In this document: positions 1 to 6,800 of the stretch, piece after piece | Layout: every line of letters begins with the position of its first letter | Position numbering within the stretch: the stretch's first letter is position 1 | Assembly: GCA_965368585.1 (NCBI GenBank) | Contig: CBDUNM010000150.1 | Span: forward strand, 1 to 12,482 | From: JARRQB01 sp965368585 | GTDB lineage: Bacteria; Pseudomonadota; Gammaproteobacteria; Chromatiales; Chromatiaceae | DNA length: 12,482 nt | Direction: 5' to 3' | Translations under genes and position numbers: made by a program | Notes under the pieces: generated by a model | What the model saw: only the letters and a program-made list of their open reading frames with translations | Told to the model about the DNA's origin: nothing | Database searches by the model: none

Positions 1-1
1 G

Positions 2-466
2 TACGCCGTACTGCTGAAAACGCTGGATCGAATGCACGTTGCGCTGCTCGACAGCATCCAGAGCGATTATCGTCCACGTATCGACGCCATTGCCCGTCGT
101 GCCCGAGAGCTGCAGAAGGAAACCCGCGCGCTGCACGCTCAGGAGTCGAGCCCGCTTCTCGCGGCAAATCTCGCGGCGCAGCAGCTGACCATCGATGCGG
201 CGCAACGCTATGCCGAGTACCTGCTGGGCCAACAACGCCAGGTGGCTGTTTCCCGACAACAACTGTCGCGCGATATCGCGGTGGCCCAGAATACCTACGA
301 AACGGTCAAGATGTCGGGTGATCTCGTGGCGTTGATGCAGAACAGCCGCCAACTGCTGAACGACCTGTTCCGCCTGCAGGTGCCGCCGCTGCGCGCGTTC
401 GAAAACCTGGAGATGAAGCGCGAGTTTCAGCGTCTGACCTCGACGTTACGTCAAGCAGACGCGTGA
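2..466 (+). CDS. C-terminal part of a helical, probably coiled-coil protein of unknown function
   Basis: The reading frame is open from the first bases of the window and ends at TGA 464-466, so the gene starts upstream. The ATG at 32 is probably internal, because the codons before it (YAVLLKTLDR) continue the same helical pattern. About 154 residues are visible. They are rich in Ala, Gln, Leu, Arg and Glu, with heptad-like spacing and no Gly-rich loops, signal peptide or membrane segment, which suggests long amphipathic helices. The segment ending in ENLEMKREFQRLTSTLRQ loosely recalls the C-terminal helices of TelA-type toxic-anion-resistance proteins, but that is an impression and not an identification. 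Nothing downstream on this strand follows it as an operon. I do not recognise the family and assign no function. Confidence 0.75.
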   Translation, partial: YAVLLKTLDRMHVALLDSIQSDYRPRIDAIARRARELQKETRALHAQESSPLLAANLAAQQLTIDAAQRYAEYLLGQQRQVAVSRQQLSRDIAVAQNTYETVKMSGDLVALMQNSRQLLNDLFRLQVPPLRAFENLEMKREFQRLTSTLRQADA

Positions 467-517
467 TCGAGCTATTGGTGATCGGGCGACCTGTGATCCC
501 AGTTCGATTGTATCCGC

Positions 518-538
518 AACGCCATTCGCAAAGGCGTT
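518..538 (+). terminator. Weak candidate terminator after the first gene
   Basis: AACGCC (518-523) and GGCGTT (533-538) can form a 6-bp stem with a 9-base loop about 50 bases after the stop of the first gene. The following bases are CGATTTACCG and then a short T-rich stretch, so there is no strong U tract. It is a weak candidate only. Confidence 0.2.
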
Positions 539-552
539 CGATTTACCGTTCT

Positions 553-950
553 TTAAGGCCAGGGACGTATGCCGCGGGCGCGGCGTGTCCGAGGCAGCCA
601 ATTGCAATCGATGGCCGGCATGCACTGACGAAAGGCGAATCCGGTGTCCAGTTCCTGGCCCTGGTACTTCGCCATGTCCTGCCCGAAGGCTTCGGGCGCG
701 CCCGCCATTTCGACTTTCTGCATCCAAACCGAAAACCGCTGATCGCCTTGCTGCGGCGTTAAAATGGTCATCGTACGAACCGGCGTTTCGTTATTCGACG
801 TCCGAACACCGCCACCGTCGGCAACCGTTTTTCGACACGCCGTTCTCATCGATTCGCACTTGGGTAATGTCATCCAAGCTGAATCGCACGACCCGCCGTT
901 GAAACCGGCCAGAGCTATTTTCTAAGCTCCCAATTCTCCAATTTTGGCAT
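553..950 (-). pseudogene. Degraded hypothetical ORF next to an attC-like site
   Basis: Two overlapping - strand frames each carry protein-like sequence. One, over roughly 820-910, reads RRVVRFSLDDITQVRIDENG. The other, over roughly 560-830, includes MTILTPQQGDQRFSVWMQ and continues to a stop at 553-555. They would join at a run of five A residues (- strand, near 828-832), which suggests a gene broken by a one-base indel. No convincing start codon with a ribosome binding site is visible after the attC-like site at 952-1007. The order, with this ORF directly after attC in the same orientation as the cupin cassette, fits a further cassette gene. The family is not recognised, and the alternative is that this is non-coding DNA with chance ORFs. 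Confidence 0.3.
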
Positions 951-951
951 C

Positions 952-1007
952 GTCCAACGAATGAGGTTGGTTCGCGCATGACCGCGATCTGACCTTGTTC
1001 GTTAGAC
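952..1007 (-). repeat. attC-like recombination site after the cupin gene
   Basis: The outer boxes on the - strand are GTCTAAC (1007-1001) and GTTGGAC (958-952), matching the attC consensus RYYYAAC / GTTRRRY. Inside them GAACAAGGT...TCGCG faces CGCGAACC...CTCATTC, giving an imperfect stem with a six-base loop GTCATG, 56 bp overall. The site begins only ten bases past the stop codon of the cupin gene, the usual place for attC in a gene cassette. The spacing of the inner boxes is not fully canonical, so a folding prediction is needed. Confidence 0.6.
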
Positions 1008-1016
1008 ACGCGGCGG

Positions 1017-1451
1017 TTACTCAACCACCGGCGCATCATCCCATTTGGCTTGAATGCCCATCCAATCAAGGATCAATACCGTGTTTCCCTCTGCATCGAG
1101 GTACTGGAGGGGACCATGATTGATGAACAGGTACTCGCAAGGCTCAGGGAAGAAAGTTTTCTCGTGAATGATTCCATTCGGCTCATACCCATAGTCACCG
1201 GCACGTGCTGTTACGCCGCCATTTTCGACGCCACCTCGAATCTCGATTTCACCCTTCAGGACAAAGTATTCGGCGGCCCCAATGTGTTTATGGGGCGGAA
1301 CAGAAGCACCTGCCACAGTTCGAAACAACGCAACCCAGGTGCCTGTGACAGAACAGGTGCGCAACAGTTTGAAGTGGTAGCCATCACGTAATTCCTTCCA
1401 TGGGACATCCTTCGATGCGACGTGGAAATCACCAATCTCTGTAGAGGTCAT
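1017..1451 (-). CDS. Small cupin-domain protein, DHAP-dioxygenase/acetylacetone-cleaving type
   Basis: This 144-residue protein has a single cupin barrel. Motif 1 includes PPHKHIGAAEYFVLKGE, with H54, H56 and E61 as likely metal ligands. Motif 2 includes RAGDYGYEP and H96 as the fourth ligand. Such proteins are related to 2,4'-dihydroxyacetophenone dioxygenase and acetylacetone-cleaving enzymes, which bind Fe(II) or another divalent metal; the substrate here is unknown. I start at ATG 1451-1449, not at the longer in-frame start at 1586, because AAGGA stands six bases before this ATG and because the extra N-terminal residues would be translated from the attC site at 1471-1557. The gene is intact, monocistronic on the - strand and bounded by attC-like sites on both sides, which is the structure of an integron gene cassette. 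It is predicted to be cytoplasmic, with no signal peptide. Confidence 0.88.
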   Translation of the reverse strand: MTSTEIGDFHVASKDVPWKELRDGYHFKLLRTCSVTGTWVALFRTVAGASVPPHKHIGAAEYFVLKGEIEIRGGVENGGVTARAGDYGYEPNGIIHEKTFFPEPCEYLFINHGPLQYLDAEGNTVLILDWMGIQAKWDDAPVVE

Positions 1452-1470
1452 GTTGTTTCCTTCTGTTTTT

Positions 1471-1557
1471 ATCCAACGGCAGCGCTCACCTGCCGCCACA
1501 AGCAGAGCGACGATGGGAGCGGAGCTTCTTGCGGTCAGGTGTAGCGTTTTGTTAGCT
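1471..1557 (-). repeat. attC site between the HEPN-like and cupin cassettes
   Basis: On the - strand the site starts with AGCTAAC (1557-1551, a near match to RYYYAAC) and ends with GTTGGAT (1477-1471, a full match to GTTRRRY). The arms CGCTACACCTGACCGC and GCGGCAGGTGAGCGC pair as CGCT/CACCTG/CCGC with two unpaired A residues, like the extrahelical bases that set attC strand choice. The length is 87 bp. The stop codon TAA (1554-1552) of the upstream gene lies inside the first box, and the cupin ribosome binding site begins about 12 bases after the last box. Confidence 0.8.
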
Positions 1558-2082
1558 CTTATAAGGCCAGCCAGTCGTTTCATCATGGCCGGACTGCTTT
1601 TGAACTTCGAAAATGAGCGTCTCTACAAGGTTGTAATCCAAAGAATAGTTCAACCTATGTTTTCCAATCGCAGATAGCTGCTCAGACTTTTTCAGAGGAA
1701 CCTGGTATTTCGATGCCCATTGCACAAACATAGTTTAGCGTTTGAGCAGTTCTTCTTGGGTCTCGGTTAACTCCAAACTGAGCTTTTTTGCACTGTCGTT
1801 CAGGTCATGCACCCGATCATGAAAATGTTTTGGATCTAATAGATCTCGGGAAAGCTCCGGCTGCGAACGGTAAACAAACGCCCCTTTTAGAGCATTCTCA
1901 GCTGCAAGCCCAAGTAGCAGCATAGCGCCCTTCATGGATCCAACTCGTCGATAATTATCCCGCTCGCTACGAATTGGTGCTCGCTCAGACAATATCTTCT
2001 AAAGAGCCTTGGACGATACAAACACCTGCCATGCCTGCCTGAACCAATTTTCAGGTGTCGAAATGCCTTCCTCGAAGCCCAT
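1552..2082 (-). pseudogene. HEPN-like protein gene interrupted by two in-frame stop codons
   Basis: A single frame runs from ATG 2082-2080, with AGGTGAG upstream as ribosome binding site, to TAA 1554-1552, 177 codons with no frameshift. It is cut by TAG at 2001-1999 (codon 28) and TAA at 1737-1735 (codon 116). The central part, LLLGLAAENALKGAFV, then a charged stretch and HDRVHDLNDSAKKL, and after the second stop TMFVQWASKYQVPL, resembles the four-helix HEPN fold, whose members are often RNases or nucleotidyltransferase partners in toxin-antitoxin and defence systems. The protein-like sequence continues smoothly across both stops, so they are recent nonsense changes or, less likely, are read through. 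The second stop sits where a Leu is plausible (TTA to TAA). The final stop lies inside the attC first box, as in true cassettes. The HEPN assignment is by pattern only. Confidence 0.6.
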
Positions 2083-2101
2083 CAATTGACTCACCTGTTA
2101 T

Positions 2102-2130
2102 CGTTGTCCGAGTTGAAGCACTTGTTAAGC
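2102..2130 (-). repeat. Half attC site, left side only
   Basis: On the - strand GCTTAAC (2130-2124) matches the RYYYAAC box and is followed by AAGTGCTTCAACTCGGACAA, typical of the 5' arm of long attC sites. The matching 3' arm and a GTTRRRY box are missing. The sequence runs instead straight into the ribosome binding site of the HEPN-like gene. The site appears truncated by deletion. Confidence 0.45.
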
Positions 2131-2183
2131 CAGTGCTTTGTTGTCGCATGCCCAATCAGTAAGAGCATGCTCTCAGCAATATC

Positions 2184-2290
2184 TCAAGGGCACCTTTAAA
2201 AATTCAATTTCAGCAAATCGACACGCAATTAATTCAACCGGTCATAGACGCAATGACGGCAGAAAATGCAATTTTTATAGGTGCCCTTGA
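2184..2290. mobile_element. 107-bp MITE-like element with 21-bp terminal inverted repeats
   Basis: The left end 2184-2204 and the right end 2270-2290 are inverted copies over 21 bases with one mismatch. The outer part is TCAAGGGCACCT; on the right it reads AGGTGCCCTTGA. Weaker inverted similarity continues inward to about 31 bases and outward into CAGCAATATC / GATGTTGCT. The interior is AT-rich relative to the surroundings and has no ORF. No convincing target duplication is visible. The GGGCACCT end resembles, from memory, the ends of IS5-related elements, so this may be a non-autonomous derivative or an IS internal deletion. It lies between the ABM gene and the half attC, where the attC of the ABM cassette would be expected. 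Confidence 0.65.
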
Positions 2291-2416
2291 TGTTGCTCAC
2301 GAACTTCTTTGATATGGACCCCATACGCTTCGGTCAGGCGAAGACGTTGGATGATGTAGCACGAGTACGTTCCATTGCGCGTGGGTCCGAACGCTGAGGC
2401 GCGGTATCGTCTCACG

Positions 2417-2704
2417 TCAAGCGTGCGCCTGAACCTCGCCTTGTGTGACCTCAGGGCTGCTTATCGTCATCCCGGCCATGTGCTCCCGCACGAAGTCGGC
2501 CGCGATGCGCAACGATTCCTCGGCGCCTGTTTTGTCCTGGAACACGGTGAGAGAGGCTCCCGAGCCCTCACCGGTATCCAGCCAGTAGTACGCCACAAAC
2601 CCGGGCGTCTTTTCGAGAAGCGGCACGAAAATCTCTCGGATTTTGCGATCTATTTCCTCCCCGTTGTGCTGATCGTACTGGTACTTCCGTATCATTGCGT
2701 ACAT
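2417..2704 (-). CDS. ABM-domain protein (antibiotic biosynthesis monooxygenase-like)
   Basis: This 95-residue protein fits the small ferredoxin-like ABM fold. It has an N-terminal strand (MIRKYQYD), a helix with EEIDRKIREIFVPLLEKTPG, a strand GFVAYYWLDTG, a strand SLTVFQDKTGAEESLRIA, and then a helix ending VREHMAGMT. ABM proteins are cytoplasmic dimers that act as cofactor-free oxygenases or heme-degrading enzymes; the substrate cannot be told from sequence, and many members have no known role. The start ATG 2704-2702 is well supported by AGGAGG at 2715-2710, five bases upstream. The attC-like site at 2776-2899 lies upstream in the same orientation, so the gene looks like a cassette gene. 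Its own 3' attC seems to have been lost to the MITE insertion or a deletion. Confidence 0.8.
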   Translation of the reverse strand: MYAMIRKYQYDQHNGEEIDRKIREIFVPLLEKTPGFVAYYWLDTGEGSGASLTVFQDKTGAEESLRIAADFVREHMAGMTISSPEVTQGEVQAHA

Positions 2705-2775
2705 AACTGCCTCCTGTATTTATGGCAGATCGCGCCTGAAAAAAACGTTAAGCCGCTAGGGGTAAAATAATAGTG

Positions 2776-2899
2776 GCATAACGGCAGCTGTAACCGGCGC
2801 CTTGTGAACCCTTAGAAGATAGCACCAATCCCCCAACGACGTAGAACCTTTGCGCTCGCTCAGCAGTTTTGGGCGTCCGCGTTGACGGCTTGGTTGAAC
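2776..2899 (-). repeat. Probable long attC-like site upstream of the ABM gene
   Basis: On the - strand GTTCAAC (2899-2893) matches RYYYAAC, and GTTATGC (2782-2776) resembles the variant last box seen in long sites such as Vibrio repeats. The 5' arm CCAAGCCGTCAACGCGGACG shares AGC.GT.AAC..CGG.CGCC with the complement of the 3' arm, allowing for unpaired bases. The length is 124 bp. The similarity of CGTCAACGCGGAC to the half site at 2102-2130 supports the call, but the pairing has not been computed. Confidence 0.45.
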
Positions 2900-2949
2900 G
2901 GACCCGCTGCGCGGAGAAACATGGTCTGGCTCCCGGCAAAAATTAAGAT

Positions 2950-3004
2950 GTAACCTCACGCCCTCGTTAACGAGGGCGCATCAACCAATGCATCATGAGG
3001 TTAC
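2950..3004. mobile_element. IS91-type element end with palindrome
   Basis: GTAACCTCA (2950-2958) and TGAGGTTAC (2996-3004) form a 9-bp inverted pair. Between them lies a perfect 20-bp palindrome at 2959-2978 (CGCCCTCGTT/AACGAGGGCG). Directly downstream is the start of a tyrosine recombinase gene of the type that accompanies IS91-family transposases, so this is probably the upstream end of such an element. The hairpin could also act as a terminator or operator. The element boundary near 2950 is an inference. Confidence 0.5.
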
Positions 3005-3010
3005 GTCGCC

Positions 3011-3127
3011 ATGACAGTACCATCCAAAGCCCGTTTCAACTCCCGGTACGAGCGCCATCTCAAGCATCTGCAGCTCAACGGACTGCGCCCGAAGACGATC
3101 GACGCCTGCGCCCGCGCCATCCGGCGC
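3011..3127 (+). pseudogene. 5' fragment of an IS91-associated tyrosine recombinase gene
   Basis: The first ~39 codons from ATG 3011 read MTVPSKARFNSRYERHLKHL, then QLNGLRPKTIDACARAIRR. This matches the N-terminal SAM-like core-binding domain of the tyrosine recombinases encoded with IS91-family transposases. GAGG lies about ten bases upstream. After ARAIRR the family sequence should continue with a ~250-residue catalytic domain carrying R-H-R-Y. Here the frame instead continues with unrelated Ala/Arg-rich residues to a stop at 3269-3271, so the gene is truncated to about one seventh of its usual length and has no catalytic residues. It is not an integron integrase. It marks a past IS91-type insertion at the right edge of the cassette region. 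Confidence 0.7.
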
Positions 3128-3390
3128 AACAGTGCGCCCGCGCAACGGCGTGGCGCACCGCTGATTCCACGTGGTTCTGCCAGCCTTTTGGTAGCGGCAC
3201 TGGTGGCGGTGGCGGTCTTTCAAGCGTCATGTCGGTACAAAACGAGATCTTGCGACCTCTCCGTCGGATAACACAATAAAGGTGATGGATTCTGCAGGAT
3301 ACGAAGCGATCAGCGAACATAAAAATTCGGTGGACCACCACACAACGTGTCTGGTTGTAGCCGAGGAAATTTTCGCGCTAGACTCGCCGA
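3128..3390. other. Intergenic stretch between the recombinase fragment and the response regulator
   Basis: This is the remainder after the truncated recombinase gene. Chance ORFs are present in all frames, and none has a plausible ribosome binding site and family-like sequence together. The last 40 bases may hold the promoter of the response regulator. Confidence 0.5.
3355..3384 (+). promoter_or_regulatory. Weak sigma70-type promoter candidate for the response regulator
   Basis: TTGTAG (3355-3360) and TAGACT (3379-3384) are separated by 18 bases and lie just before ATG 3391. If used, the transcript would be nearly leaderless, which agrees with the lack of a good ribosome binding site there. 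The match is modest. Confidence 0.25.
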
Positions 3391-3777
3391 ATGAGGGCTT
3401 CACAAAATCAACGGACAAAAGTGCTGGTCGTTGAGGATCACGCACTTCTCGCGCGCCACACCGCGAGGCTGCTCGAAAGGTTGGGGTGTCTTGTCGTCGG
3501 CCCCGTTGGATCGACGGCGGAAGCGTCTCGATTGGCGGAAGCAGAGCGACCCATAGTCGCATTGGTCGACCTTGGCCTCTCAGACGGGTACGGTGAAGAC
3601 TTGGTGGAAAAACTCCAGGGATTGAATGTGGCCTGTGTCATCTGCACCGGTGCCGAACGTCCGCCGAATCCGCCGGCGTTCCTCGCCAACCTACCCTGGT
3701 TGCAAAAACCCGTCAGCGCGGATCAACTCCACGCGCTTATCAGCGGCTACGGGCCGGCAAGCATAACCGGCGCTTAA
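3391..3777 (+). CDS. Single-domain response regulator (receiver only)
   Basis: This 128-residue protein is one CheY-like receiver domain. It has the acidic pair E15/D16 (KVLVVEDH), the phospho-acceptor D60 (ALVDLGLSDG), T86 (VICTGAE) and K106 (LQKPV), so all catalytic positions are present. There is no output domain, which suggests a phosphotransfer intermediate or a protein-protein output. The gene converges on the hybrid kinase gene, whose stop is 55 bases away. Its sequence GCLVVGPVGSTAEAS closely parallels GCAVVGPVGTYERAS in the C-terminal receiver of that kinase, which supports a shared pathway and a common ancestor for the two domains. ATG 3391 is the first in-frame start; there is no clear Shine-Dalgarno sequence, so the start is moderately sure. 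Confidence 0.88.
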   Translation: MRASQNQRTKVLVVEDHALLARHTARLLERLGCLVVGPVGSTAEASRLAEAERPIVALVDLGLSDGYGEDLVEKLQGLNVACVICTGAERPPNPPAFLANLPWLQKPVSADQLHALISGYGPASITGA

Positions 3778-3832
3778 CGGACCCGAAACGATAAGCTGTG
3801 TTGCGCTGACGAACGCCCAAGACCCAAGACGT

Positions 3833-6800
3833 TTACCGTGCTGTTTGGCGCGCAACGCGGTTGAGCCAGTTCTCAAGCGCTTCGATAGCGAGCGGTTTAC
3901 TCAAGACCGTATGACGCGCGTACGAGGGCGGCAAGTCCGCAACATTAAAACCGGTCAACAGCGCAAAAGGAATGTCCCGACTGATTAACGTGTCGGCGAG
4001 CGGATAAATCGCCCTGCCATCCAAGTCGACGTCCAATAACGCGGCGTCGAAGTCTGCGCGCTCGATCACCTCGCTCGCTCGCTCGTAGGTACCCACCGGA
4101 CCGACTACCGCGCATCCGGCAGCGCCCAGTTCACGGCCGATGCGCTGCGCGATGGAATAATTATCCTCCACGACGAGAATGCGCAGCTTTCGCCCCGTCT
4201 CGCGCCCCGGGCCAGTGATATCAGCTGAACCGTCTACGTCGTACGGCTGGTCGTTGTCTCTTGCGACTTTCGCCAAGCGTCCTAGGTCGGCCATTGGCAG
4301 CGAAATAGCGCATTGCAACCCCTTCGACTTGAACGTCCGCTCAACCGTGCCGTTCAACTCGAAGCCGATCACATCGTCGATCAACTGGCTTCCGAAACTA
4401 ACCTGCGTCGGTTCGTAAACCGGTGGACCGTCACGTTCGCACCATTCGAGGCGCAACGTCGGCCCGGCCTCGGCGTCAACCACCCGCCACGAAATATCCA
4501 ACCGACCATCCGCCACCGACAGCGCTCCATACTTGCTCGCATTGGTGGTGAGCTCATGAATCGCCATGTGCAATGCAAGCGCCGCTTTCGGCCTGATCAG
4601 CACGTCCGGTCCCGTCGTTGCAAGGTGTTCGCGCGTCGGCACCCGCGCCTGAAGCTCTGCCAGGAGAATGTCGCGAAGTTGCGTACCGCGCCACTCCGCG
4701 CGCGTCAGCAGCGAATGCGCCGCCGCAATCGATCGCAAGCGGGCGCTGAACGAACGGCCGAATTCCTGCAAGTCACGGGTATGCTCCAATGTTTGCTGCG
4801 CGACGGCGTCAATCGTAGCGAGTGTGTTCTTCACCCGATGATTCAACTCCGCCATCGCTGTCTGCAGTTGAGCCTCATGCCGCTTTCGATCCGTGATATC
4901 CAGCGTCGTACCCACAAAACGTCGCGCGCGACGGGCCGCACCTTGGCCCTCGAAAAAAGTCTGCCCCCGCGCCACGATCCAACGCACAGTCCCGTCCGGG
5001 GTGAGCGACCGGTACTCGGTTTCATATCGACCGTCACCCAGAGGATCGAGGGCGTCCTGCACGGCCCGGTCGGTCTTGTCCCGATCCTCTGGGTGAATCC
5101 GTTCCAGAAACACCTCGTACGTCACGGCGTCCTCGGGCGCCAATCCGAACACCGCCTTGCACCGGTCCGACCATGTCAAGGCGCCCGTCGGCACATCAAG
5201 ATCCCAGGTGCCGACATCGGCGGATTCAACCGCCAAACGAATGCGTTCCTCCCCGACCCGTAACGCCTCCTCGGCCGCTTGTTGTTCGGTCACGTCGGTG
5301 TGGGTGCCGAGCCATCGGATCACCTCCCCTTGTTCGTTCCGGATCGGCAGCGCTCGCGACAGGAACCATCGATAGTCGCCGTCTTTACTGCGCAACGGGA
5401 AAGTGTCTTCCCAAATCTCACCCGTGTCCCAGGAACGCTGGATACGTTCGACGACGCGATCGATGTGGTCGGGGTGGTGGACCGCCTTCCACCCCCAGCC
5501 CTGCATCTGTTCCAACGTCGTCCCCGTATAGTCGCACCATCGCTTGTTGTACCAGAATATCCAGCCTTGCGCGTCCGCCATCCAGGCGAGCTGCGACATG
5601 TTGTCCGCCAACGTTCGAAACCGTTCCTCGCTCTCGCGCAGGGCTTGCTCGGACCGCCTGCGATCCGAGATGTCACGCGCCACTTTCGACGCTCCGATCA
5701 CGTGACCGGAACTGTCCAGGATGGGCGATACCGTGAGCGAAATTTCAACGCGACGACCGTCTTTCGCAACGCGCACGGTTTCGAAGTGTTCGATCCGCTC
5801 TCCCCGCCTTAGGCGCGCAATGATGTAGCGTTCCTCCTCGTGCAATTCCTTCGGAACGATCAATTTGATCGATTGACCCACCGTCTCGGCCTCGCGGTAG
5901 CCGAATATCCGCTCCGCCCCGGGGTTCCAGGAGGTGATCCGCCCGTTGAGCGTTTTGCTGATCACGGCGTCGTCCGTCGATTGCACGATCGTTGCCAAAA
6001 ACTCGCGCGCTTCCTCTGCGCGTTTACGCTCGGTGATGTCAAGCAACATATTGACCATGCTAACCAGCTGATCGTCGCTGTCGAGCAGCGGCATGGGCTG
6101 GGCCAGCACGTGCCGCCGGCTTCCATCGGACCGCTGGATGACGAACTCCTGGCCAGGCAATGCCCGACCCTCGCGCAACCCAACTGCCATCGGAGATGCT
6201 TCGAACGGCATGGTCCGACCGTCAGGATGCAATATCTCACACGACCCGCACAACTGATCGTCCCCCGCGGTCGGTCGGTATCCCCACAGCTCAACGGCCG
6301 CCTCGTTGAACAACGTCAAACGACCCTCGCGATCCGTCGTGTAGATCGCCGCGGGTAAATTCTGTACGACCAACCGAAATCGCTCTTCGCTCTCCCGCAC
6401 GGCCCGCTCGGCGCGCTCGCGCTCCAATAGCGCATCGCGTACCTGGTATTGACGGCCCCGCGATTGCAACGCGGCACGCACCAAACTCAGCAGAGAAATT
6501 CGGCGGAAAGGCCGCTGCAACAGCAACGCGTGACCGGAGCCACGCAGTTCCTCCAGCAAGCGCACACCGCGATGCTGCAGACCGTCACCCGACACCAAGA
6601 TGACCAATGGGAAATCCGACCACTCCGGCTGACTTGCCAACGTCTCGACGAGCAGTCGCCGCGATTGCGCCGCAAGCGCCTCCTCGGCCAAGATCGCCAT
6701 CGCTGCCCCCAACTCGACCTGCGTGCACAATTCCACGAGGTCGTCACAGACCGACGCGCGCAGCCCATCCGACGCGAGGGTGTCGCGTAACACCGCCGCG

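Noticed and set aside
1017..1586. Longer 189-residue version of the cupin protein
   Set aside because: The extra N-terminal residues are translated from the attC site. A good ribosome binding site supports the ATG at 1451.
2162..2173. 12-bp perfect palindrome AGAGCATGCTCT beside the MITE-like element
   Set aside because: It is isolated, with no repeat copy or gene start beside it, so a function cannot be argued.
3011..3127. Recombinase fragment as an integron integrase (intI)
   Set aside because: The N-terminal sequence is that of the IS91-associated tyrosine recombinases, and the catalytic part with the IntI-specific insertion is absent.
3284..3436. Short frame beginning MDSAGYEAISEHKNS before and across the response regulator start
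   Set aside because: AAGG lies only two bases from the ATG, the frame overlaps the receiver gene, and no homologous family comes to mind.
4313..5263. Long open frame opposite the hybrid kinase gene
   Set aside because: It is the antisense shadow of the conserved PAS and kinase domains. It is Arg/Pro-rich with no domain pattern, as expected in GC-rich DNA.
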